Of a DNA stretch of 13,772 nt, positions 7,090 to 12,425 are shown one piece after another. The notes beneath the pieces were generated by a model. The model was not told the origin of the DNA. It worked only from the letters and a program-made list of their open reading frames with translations, and searched no databases. The first letter of the stretch is position 1; every line of letters begins with the position of its first letter. This DNA is from Lachnoclostridium sp. UBA3775 (lineage in GTDB: Bacteria > Bacillota > Clostridia > Lachnospirales > Lachnospiraceae). The stretch covers positions 1 to 13,772 of the forward strand of contig DFFN01000113.1 of the NCBI GenBank assembly GCA_002369525.1, in the 5' to 3' direction. The position numbers and the translations under genes were made by a program.

Positions 7090-7827
7090 TTACTTTGCAT
7101 TTTTTACCCTGAAATAGCGGTCACGGTAAACCTTGGGAGTGCACTTGTTGTACTTTTTGAAGGTCCGTATGAAATAGCTTTCGGAATTAAAACAAAGGTA
7201 GTCGGAGATGGCAAGCACCGAAGCATCGGTGTAACGCAGCATATTTGAGGCAGCTTCGAGTTTCTTCCTTATTATATATTCCGAAACAGGGATGCCTACT
7301 TCTTTTTTGAAAAGCCGTGAAAGATACGGAGCACTTAAACCCGTAAGCTCCGCAAGCCTGTCGAGGCTTAAGGCTGTGTGCAGATTGTCGTAGATATAAT
7401 CAAGGCACAGGGTCACGGCCTTGGGGTAGCGGTTGGTCCTTGTAAGCGCGTTCATGCGGTGGACAAAATCGTCGATTATTTCACGGTGCAGGGCGGTGAT
7501 ATCCTCCTTTTTTCTGCAGGCGTCTATTCTTTGTATGTAGATATCGCTGAGATTGTAGGCTGTTTCCATCGGAAGCCCGCCTTCGATGCAGGAACGTGTA
7601 AGCAGCGCGACGGTTATTATCAGATGATACTGCAGATTCCGCATGGGGTCTGCACTGAGCTTGCCCATGTCGCTGCCGCCGAAGGGTTTGAAAAGGCGCT
7701 TTGTCTCCTCAAGGTTGCCGGTGCGCACGGCATTGAAGAATTCGTTCTCCCGGTTGTAGTCAAGATGGGAAATATTGTATTCGCGGTTCAGAAATTCAAC
7801 ATGCGACAGTTTTTTATTTATGTCCAT
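7090..7827 (-). CDS. AraC family transcriptional regulator with an all-helical N-terminal domain
   Basis: Regulator of 245 residues. The C-terminal 105 residues carry the AraC double helix-turn-helix: LSLDRLAELTGLSAPYLSRL (153-172) and the second helix pair ending in SYFIRTFKKYNKCTPKVYR (217-235). The usual Gly of the second motif is Cys212. The N-terminal 130 residues are predicted helical and are not a cupin; they include ENEFFNAVRTGNLEET (27-42) and RSCIEGGLPMETAYNLSDIYIQ (78-99), a pattern I know from many clostridial AraC proteins but cannot tie to a ligand. GGGGG at 7834-7838, six bases upstream, supports the start. It is divergent from the GH5 gene and is its likely regulator, and it lies just upstream of the VTC operon on the same strand, so it might also affect that. 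Confidence 0.9.
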   Translation of the reverse strand: MDINKKLSHVEFLNREYNISHLDYNRENEFFNAVRTGNLEETKRLFKPFGGSDMGKLSADPMRNLQYHLIITVALLTRSCIEGGLPMETAYNLSDIYIQRIDACRKKEDITALHREIIDDFVHRMNALTRTNRYPKAVTLCLDYIYDNLHTALSLDRLAELTGLSAPYLSRLFKKEVGIPVSEYIIRKKLEAASNMLRYTDASVLAISDYLCFNSESYFIRTFKKYNKCTPKVYRDRYFRVKNAK

Positions 7828-7861
7828 GATTTACCCCCATAATTACACCCCTTTTCAAAGC

Positions 7862-7890
7862 ATTATAAGATAAATTTTTCAAAAAAACAA
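7862..7890 (-). promoter_or_regulatory. Promoter of the second AraC-type gene
   Basis: On the minus strand, TTGTTT (7885-7890) and a perfect TATAAT (7862-7867) are 17 bases apart, giving a leader of roughly 30 bases. The -35 hexamer is identical to that of the VTC operon promoter. Confidence 0.65.
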
Positions 7891-7912
7891 CAAGAAAATG
7901 TCACAAAGAACA

Positions 7913-7929
7913 AAAAAATGGCATTTTTT
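7913..7929. promoter_or_regulatory. Palindrome upstream of the GH5 -10, candidate operator
   Basis: AAAAAATG and CATTTTTT are perfect 8-base inverted arms around a single G. The element covers the place where a -35 for the GH5 gene would start. A second small inverted repeat, GGCA-N5-TGCC (7920-7932), overlaps it. It could bind the neighbouring AraC protein or another regulator. Confidence 0.4.
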
Positions 7930-7943
7930 GCCCCCAAATGATT

Positions 7944-7954
7944 TATACTATAGT
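7944..7954 (+). promoter_or_regulatory. Probable -10 region of the GH5 promoter
   Basis: Overlapping hexamers TATACT (7944-7949) and TATAGT (7949-7954) are good -10 candidates. Neither has a convincing -35 at 16-18 bases (GCATTT and TTTTGC are the best available). A promoter with a strong -10 and poor -35 is typical of one needing an activator, which fits the divergent AraC gene. Confidence 0.5.
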
Positions 7955-8006
7955 CAGATTTAAAAAATCAGAAGGTCAATAATGACGAAAGGACGGGTTT
8001 ACAATT

Positions 8007-8960
8007 ATGAAAATGGAAGAATTGGGTTTCTATCGCGGTGTCAATCTCGGAGGATGGTTTTCACAGTGTGACTATTCAAAGGACAGGCTCGACAACTTCA
8101 TAAAGGAAGAGGATTTTGCAAAGATCGCTTCCTGGGGGCTTGACCATGTACGCATCCCGGTAGATTATAATATTTTTGAAAACGAAGACGGAAGCTACAA
8201 GGAGGACGGCTTTGAAAGAGTAACAAATGCCATCGGCCTTGCTCGTAAGTACGGGCTCAATGTAGTGCTCGATCTTCATAAAACAGCCGGATTTTCCTTC
8301 GATTTCGGTGAGCAGGAGACAGGCTTCTTTGAAAACGAAAAATATCAGGAACGTTTCATGAAACTTTGGGAAGAGTTTGCAAAGCGTTACGGAAACGATC
8401 CCGAACATATAGCATTTGAGCTTCTTAACGAAGTGACCGAGCAGAAATTCATCGACGCATGGAACCGCATCAGCCTTGAGTGCATAAAGAGGATAAGGGC
8501 CATTGCGGCAGACACGCTCATCCTTGTAGGAAGCTACTGGAACAACAGCCCCGAGTCCGTAAAGGATCTCGCCGCTCCTTATGATGATAAGGTTGTTTAC
8601 AATTTCCATTGTTATTCACCGCTTGAGTATACACATCAGGGCGCACCCTGGGTACCCGAGCTTTTCAACGATAAGAGAATCACCTTCGCAGAAAGCGGAA
8701 TAGGAGAAGAACTTTTTGAAAATCTTTTCCTTCAGGCTATCGAGAAGGCAGAAAAAGAAGGCTGCGGCGTTTACTGCGGCGAATACGGTGTTATCGACAG
8801 GGCAAGACCCGAGGATGCGCTTGACTGGTACAAGACCATCAATGCCGTATTTGAAAAGCATGGCATCGCAAGGGCAGCATGGAGCTACAAGGAAATGGAT
8901 TTCGGCATCTCCGACGCGAGAATGGACGGTGTCCGTGACGAGCTCCTTAAATATTTATAA
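8007..8960 (+). CDS. GH5 glycoside hydrolase, CelC-like, without signal peptide
   Basis: Glycoside hydrolase of 317 residues, a full (beta/alpha)8 barrel with nothing attached. It begins almost at once with the barrel motif RGVNLGGWFSQ (10-20). The acid/base is Glu142 in FELLNEV, and the nucleophile is Glu259 in YCGEYGV. HVRIPVDY (47-54), LDLHKT (88-93), NFHCYSP (199-205) and AAWSYKEMDFG (290-300) complete the active site. From memory it is close to C. thermocellum CelC, which hydrolyses beta-1,4 and mixed-linkage beta-glucans. There is no signal peptide or membrane segment, so it should act in the cytoplasm on imported oligosaccharides, perhaps cello- or manno-oligosaccharides; GH5 is too broad to say which. 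AAAGGA lies 13 bases before the ATG, a rather long spacing. The gene is monocistronic, with a strong terminator 34 bases after its stop. Confidence 0.92.
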   Translation: MKMEELGFYRGVNLGGWFSQCDYSKDRLDNFIKEEDFAKIASWGLDHVRIPVDYNIFENEDGSYKEDGFERVTNAIGLARKYGLNVVLDLHKTAGFSFDFGEQETGFFENEKYQERFMKLWEEFAKRYGNDPEHIAFELLNEVTEQKFIDAWNRISLECIKRIRAIAADTLILVGSYWNNSPESVKDLAAPYDDKVVYNFHCYSPLEYTHQGAPWVPELFNDKRITFAESGIGEELFENLFLQAIEKAEKEGCGVYCGEYGVIDRARPEDALDWYKTINAVFEKHGIARAAWSYKEMDFGISDARMDGVRDELLKYL

Positions 8961-8993
8961 GCGACGTGTTCTTCACAATCCTAATCCTTATAT

Positions 8994-9023
8994 ACCGCAC
9001 GGCTTCCTACCGTGCGGTTTTTT
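8994..9023 (+). terminator. Rho-independent terminator after GH5
   Basis: ACCGCACGG (8994-9002) pairs perfectly with CCGTGCGGT (9010-9018) around a seven-base loop, followed by six Ts (9018-9023). On the opposite strand it overlaps the last codons and the stop of the YolD-like gene. The minus-strand side lacks a good T tract, so it is mainly a plus-strand terminator. Confidence 0.92.
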
Positions 9024-9237
9024 CCTTTGCGGCGGCTTTTCCTTCCTCCGCGAGTATTGCGGCGCTGAAGCCGCGCAGAGCATCGAAGGGGGCAAAAATC
9101 TTGGCACGGCGGCGTATGTCCATTCTGGGATGCCTTGCCGTAAACGGATCGAAATTGTCATGGACCGGCCTGCCGTGCAGGTAGACCTTAGCATATCTGA
9201 AGCCGGCCGGGATTTCGGGATTTTGGTCTGTGTTCAT
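9007..9237 (-). CDS. YolD-like family small protein
   Basis: Protein of 76 residues. The diagnostic part is HPRM (36-39) followed by IRRRAKIFAPFDALRGFSAAI (41-61), closely matching the YolD-like pattern of His-Pro-Arg-Met, a basic stretch, then FAPF-x-AL-x-G. YolD-like proteins of Bacillota are typically encoded with Y-family polymerases of the UvrX/YqjW/DinB type and are presumed to assist or regulate them, possibly like UmuD, but the mechanism is not established. The ATG overlaps the polymerase stop in an ATGA, and AGGAGG (9247-9252) sits nine bases upstream, inside the polymerase coding region, so translation is probably coupled. The stop codon falls within the loop and stem of the GH5 terminator. 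The other overlapping minus-strand frame here (8988-9194) is a shadow. Confidence 0.85.
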   Translation of the reverse strand: MNTDQNPEIPAGFRYAKVYLHGRPVHDNFDPFTARHPRMDIRRRAKIFAPFDALRGFSAAILAEEGKAAAKEKTAR

Positions 9238-10604
9238 GCTTTATGTCCTCCTATCTGAAGATTTCGTTCCAGGGCCGTGGCGCCGTCGAGCAGATTGGTC
9301 CCTTTGAAAATTGAATTTACACCGTATTTCTGTCTGATCTTCACCTGCGCCGCCTGCAGCCTTTTGAGCCTTGCGAGTTTTTCGTAGTCCGTGAAAAAAT
9401 CGAGCTGGTATACGCCGTCGTCATCCTCCACATTGCCTGCGCTGACGCCGAGCCTTCTGAACAAAAGCCTTGCGTCTGTTCTTGCGTCGAAAGCCGAAAG
9501 CAGGGCAGGGGAAACATTCACGGACAGATTTGTGGCGGCAGAAAGGCGCACGGTGCCTCCTGTATGCTTCGGATGCAGACGGCCGTAGAAATCGAGGGTC
9601 ACGGGACCGTCATAGGAGGGACAGACCTCAAGGCTTTTATAGTCGTAGGAGATCCAGAAACCGAAAATGCGGGAAAGCAGTCCCTTTTCGTACATGTCCG
9701 CGCAGAGCCCGTCGATCATTTCGGCAAAAACGACGCGGGCTTCGGAAAACCTGTAGGGACGCGGAAGGACCTGACCGCTTGAAAGGGAGTGGGTGTCGGA
9801 ACGATAGTTTTTTATGTCCTTCATCGTTACCGGCTCACAGCCCCAGGCATGGTCAATGAGGATTTCCCCGTCTATGCCGAAGGTTTTGTAAAACCATTCC
9901 TCGTCCCACAGCGTTCTCTGCGCTACGTCACCCATTGTGAACATCGAAGCATTGTAAAGCCTCTTTGCCTTGCCGGGACCTATCATCCAGAAATCCGTAA
10001 GCGGTCTGTGGTCCCAGAGCAGGAATTTGTAGCTGTCCTCGTCAAGCTCGGCGATGCGCACCCCGTCGGAATCGGCGGGACATTTTTTTGCAACAATATC
10101 CATCGCAACCTTCGCAAGATAAAGATTGGTTCCGATGCCTGCGGTCGCCGTTATGCCTGTGGTGCGCAGAACATCGCGGATCATCGTCACGGCCATCGAC
10201 CTCGCATCCTTGTGGAAGTGCAGGTACCGGGTGCAGTCTATGAAGCATTCGTCTATCGAGTAGATGTGGATGTCTTCGGGAGCAACATAATTCAGGTAGA
10301 TCGAGTAGATCAGGGCGGAGATGCGTTCATATTCCGCCATCCGCGGCACTGCGGTAATGTAGTCGATTTTTATTTTGTGCATCGCCTCGTAGAGCCTTAT
10401 TGCCTGCTTTGCTTCAAAAAGCCTGGGCCTTGAGGGCACACCGATAGCCTTGAGTGCAGGCGAGACGGCAAGGCATATCGTCTGGTCGCTTCGGCTTTCG
10501 TCGGCCACAAGCAGCCTTGCCCGCAAAGGGTCCAGGCCTCTTGCAACGCATTCTACGGAGGCATAGTAGGATTTGAGGTCGATGCATATGTACATTTCTT
10601 TCAT
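9234..10604 (-). CDS. Y-family DNA polymerase (translesion, UmuC/UvrX-like), SOS-controlled
   Basis: Error-prone DNA polymerase of 456 residues. CIDLKSYYASVE (7-18) supplies the first catalytic Asp (Asp9) and the steric Tyr, and SIDECFID (116-123) supplies Asp118-Glu119. The helix-hairpin-helix thumb follows near MIGPGKAKRLY, then the little-finger domain. Residues 400-404, QLDFF, fit the sliding-clamp binding motif QL[SD]LF, followed by a 50-residue basic tail. It should bypass DNA lesions at stalled forks. The length is longer than plain DinB and fits the UmuC/UvrX group that travels with YolD. It lies behind two LexA boxes. The start is uncertain: ATG at 10604 has no ribosome site and coincides with the predicted transcript start, and an in-frame ATG at 10595 (Met4) is the alternative. 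Confidence 0.95.
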   Translation of the reverse strand: MKEMYICIDLKSYYASVECVARGLDPLRARLLVADESRSDQTICLAVSPALKAIGVPSRPRLFEAKQAIRLYEAMHKIKIDYITAVPRMAEYERISALIYSIYLNYVAPEDIHIYSIDECFIDCTRYLHFHKDARSMAVTMIRDVLRTTGITATAGIGTNLYLAKVAMDIVAKKCPADSDGVRIAELDEDSYKFLLWDHRPLTDFWMIGPGKAKRLYNASMFTMGDVAQRTLWDEEWFYKTFGIDGEILIDHAWGCEPVTMKDIKNYRSDTHSLSSGQVLPRPYRFSEARVVFAEMIDGLCADMYEKGLLSRIFGFWISYDYKSLEVCPSYDGPVTLDFYGRLHPKHTGGTVRLSAATNLSVNVSPALLSAFDARTDARLLFRRLGVSAGNVEDDDGVYQLDFFTDYEKLARLKRLQAAQVKIRQKYGVNSIFKGTNLLDGATALERNLQIGGHKA

Positions 10605-10610
10605 GGCTTA

Positions 10611-10639
10611 ATCATAGCACACGAACAAATGTTTGTAAA
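10611..10639 (-). promoter_or_regulatory. Promoter of the polymerase-YolD operon
   Basis: On the minus strand, TTTACA (10634-10639) and TATGAT (10611-10616) are 17 bases apart, with a TGC directly before the -10, making an extended -10. The predicted start of transcription is at about 10604-10605, on or beside the ATG. A LexA box fills the spacer. Confidence 0.7.
10622..10635. promoter_or_regulatory. LexA (SOS) box 1
   Basis: CGAACAAATGTTTG fits the Bacillota LexA/DinR consensus CGAACRNRYGTTYG at every position. It lies between the -35 and -10 of the polymerase promoter, where bound LexA would block RNA polymerase. Confidence 0.92.
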
Positions 10640-10649
10640 GAGGTAAAAT

Positions 10650-10663
10650 AAAACATTTGTTCG
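10650..10663. promoter_or_regulatory. LexA (SOS) box 2
   Basis: On the minus strand this reads CGAACAAATGTTTT, one base off the consensus (last G is T). With box 1 it forms a perfect 13-base inverted repeat (10622-10634 and 10651-10663), with centres 28 bases apart. It lies upstream of the polymerase -35 and about 22 bases upstream of the -35 of the divergent DHH gene. Confidence 0.8.
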
Positions 10664-10684
10664 ATAAACTTTTTATGTAAATTA

Positions 10685-10714
10685 TTGACATGAAAGTCTG
10701 AGTTGATATATACT
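10685..10714 (+). promoter_or_regulatory. Promoter of the DHH phosphoesterase operon
   Basis: A perfect TTGACA (10685-10690) and TATACT (10709-10714) are separated by 18 bases; TATATA (10707-10712) at 16 bases is the alternative. The predicted leader is about 48 bases before the ATG at 10769. Confidence 0.7.
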
Positions 10715-10768
10715 ATTGATAGTTATCGGGAAAAGATAATATTGAGGTTTACGGAGGTATTTTTGATT

Positions 10769-11701
10769 ATGAAAAGACTGGTTACGCGAAGCGATTTCGA
10801 CGGCCTTGTTTGTGCGATGCTCCTTAAGGAGCTTAATCTCATCGATGAAATAAAATTTGTGCATCCCAAGGATGTGCAGGACGGCAAGGTAGATCTTTCG
10901 GAAAATGACATAACAACAAACCTGCCCTTTGACAAAAGGGTCGGACTTGCCTTTGACCACCATGAGAGTGAGCTGATAAGGAACAAGGTCGAGGAATACC
11001 AGGGGAAATACATAATTGACGGTGATGCAAAGTCTGCGGCACGTGTGGTTTATGATTACTACGGCGGCGCAAAGACCTTCACCCGTGTTTCCGAGGAAAT
11101 CATGTGGGCGGTCGACAAAGGCGACAGCGCTGATTTCACAAAGGAAGAGATACTTAATCCCACCGACTGGGTGCTCATGAATTTCCTTATGGATGCCCGC
11201 ACCGGTCTCGGACGTTTCCATGATTTCAGAATTTCAAATTATGCGCTGATGATGGAGCTGATCACCTACTGCGTGGATCATTCGATAAAGGATGTGCTTG
11301 AGCTTCCCGACGTTAAGGAAAGAGTCGATCTGTATTTTGAACAGCAGGAGCTTTTCAAGGAACAGTTAAGGCGCATCACGAAGATAGTGGGCAAGGTTGC
11401 GGTCATCGATCTTCGCAACGAGGAAACCATTTATGCGGGCAACCGTTTCATGGTCTATGCAATGTGGCCCGAAACCGAGATCTCGGTTCATGTGGCATGG
11501 GGCTTTAAAAAGCAGAATACTGCGGTAATGATAGGAAAATCGATAATCAACAAGGCTTCAAAGGTTAACATCGGCGAACTCTGTCTTTCATACGGCGGCG
11601 GCGGACATGCAAATGCAGGAACCTGCCAGCTTGACAACGATGTTGTTGATGCGGAGCTTCCGACGATCTTTGACAAGCTGAACGGGATAAAGGAAATATA
11701 A
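10769..11701 (+). CDS. DHH family phosphoesterase (exopolyphosphatase-like)
   Basis: Predicted metal-dependent phosphoesterase of 310 residues in the cytoplasm. Metal-binding motifs of the DHH superfamily appear in order: TRSDFDG (6-12), FDHHES (62-67) and AVDKGD (114-119). The DHHA1-type substrate-binding motif GGGGHANAGTC (276-286) lies at the C-terminus. Relatives act on polyphosphate, pyrophosphate, cyclic dinucleotides or nanoRNA. This one is often annotated as exopolyphosphatase-related, and the sequence alone does not fix the substrate. I chose the ATG at 10769 because GGAGGT (10753-10758) lies ten bases upstream; a longer TTG frame from 10703 begins inside the promoter. It leads an apparent operon with the unknown membrane protein 28 bases later and the GH3 gene. 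The upstream region is shared with the SOS polymerase. Confidence 0.88.
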   Translation: MKRLVTRSDFDGLVCAMLLKELNLIDEIKFVHPKDVQDGKVDLSENDITTNLPFDKRVGLAFDHHESELIRNKVEEYQGKYIIDGDAKSAARVVYDYYGGAKTFTRVSEEIMWAVDKGDSADFTKEEILNPTDWVLMNFLMDARTGLGRFHDFRISNYALMMELITYCVDHSIKDVLELPDVKERVDLYFEQQELFKEQLRRITKIVGKVAVIDLRNEETIYAGNRFMVYAMWPETEISVHVAWGFKKQNTAVMIGKSIINKASKVNIGELCLSYGGGGHANAGTCQLDNDVVDAELPTIFDKLNGIKEI

Positions 11702-11729
11702 AGTCACATAAGTGGCGGATGAGGTTTAA

Positions 11730-12401
11730 ATGGATTACGGTTACGGCGGAAATTATTATGGCGGCAGCAAGAAGCGCAGCGGAATACTGATATTCCTGCT
11801 GCTTGTCGTCATTGCCGTAATCGTTTTTTCATTTGTAAAAAAATCCGGACACCGCGGCGCCGTGGCAGGAATACGCGAACCGATACAAAAAGAAACAAAG
11901 GGTTATATCAATTCAAAGGTCGACGGTTACGATATACATATTGAATATAAATATGAATATGATATCGAGGCCCTTGTTGTAAGCACCCATGATTACAGCG
12001 GCGGCGGAATCGGGGACAAGCTTTCGCCGAAGGATGTGGCGCTGGCATGGGGCAAGGTCGCAGAATACAACAAAAAAATAGATTTTAACTGGAGCCAGTC
12101 GGGAAGATGGGTTAACTGGCATGTTGACAATGTGGATGTGCTTGAACCCGTCGGAGGCATTGACGGTGTCGCCAGGCAGTGCTCAAACAATCATCTGATA
12201 CCTTCGGACACAAGAACCAAAAAGGCCGTGAAAAAAATCAAAAAAGGGGATCATATCAGGATAAAGGGATATCTCGTATACATCGACGGAAGCAAATCGG
12301 ACGGCAGCACATTTTACTGGAATTCAAGCACCTCAAGGGATGACGACGGTGACGGAGCCTGCGAGGTGATTTATGTAACAAGCGTTGAATGGTTAAAATA
12401 G
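11730..12401 (+). CDS. Membrane-anchored protein of unknown function
   Basis: Protein of 223 residues that I do not recognise as a characterised family. The start is Gly/Tyr-rich (MDYGYGGNYYGGSKKR), then a single transmembrane helix spans 18-37, and the rest should lie outside the cell. The outer domain holds motifs that look conserved: DKLSPKDVALAWGKVAEYN (96-114), RQCSNNHLIPSD (149-160), KKIKKGDHIRIKGYLVYI (168-185), and near the end RDDDGDGACEVIYVTSVEW. I have the impression that unannotated bacterial proteins with SNNHL followed by GD-x-I-x-KGYL are widespread, so this is probably a real conserved domain. Two cysteines (151 and 211) could form a disulfide. GAGG lies five bases before the ATG. 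The 24- to 28-base gaps on both sides suggest co-transcription with DHH and GH3. Confidence 0.8.
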   Translation: MDYGYGGNYYGGSKKRSGILIFLLLVVIAVIVFSFVKKSGHRGAVAGIREPIQKETKGYINSKVDGYDIHIEYKYEYDIEALVVSTHDYSGGGIGDKLSPKDVALAWGKVAEYNKKIDFNWSQSGRWVNWHVDNVDVLEPVGGIDGVARQCSNNHLIPSDTRTKKAVKKIKKGDHIRIKGYLVYIDGSKSDGSTFYWNSSTSRDDDGDGACEVIYVTSVEWLK

Positions 12402-12425
12402 CAGATAAAAGAAAAGGAAGGATCC

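Noticed and set aside
7077..7091. Terminator hairpin at the end of the second AraC gene
   Set aside because: AAGAT/ATCTT is only five AT-rich pairs and is better explained by the direct repeat found there; the following T run is short.
9789..10433. 214-residue plus-strand frame opposite the polymerase gene
   Set aside because: Shadow of a strongly conserved Y-family polymerase; composition rich in Val, His and Arg as expected of an antisense frame.
10703..10768. Longer TTG start for the DHH protein
   Set aside because: It overlaps the promoter, adds residues before the conserved first strand, and the ATG at 10769 has GGAGGT upstream.
10682..11221. 179-residue minus-strand frame opposite the DHH gene
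   Set aside because: Antisense to conserved DHH motifs and no start signal.
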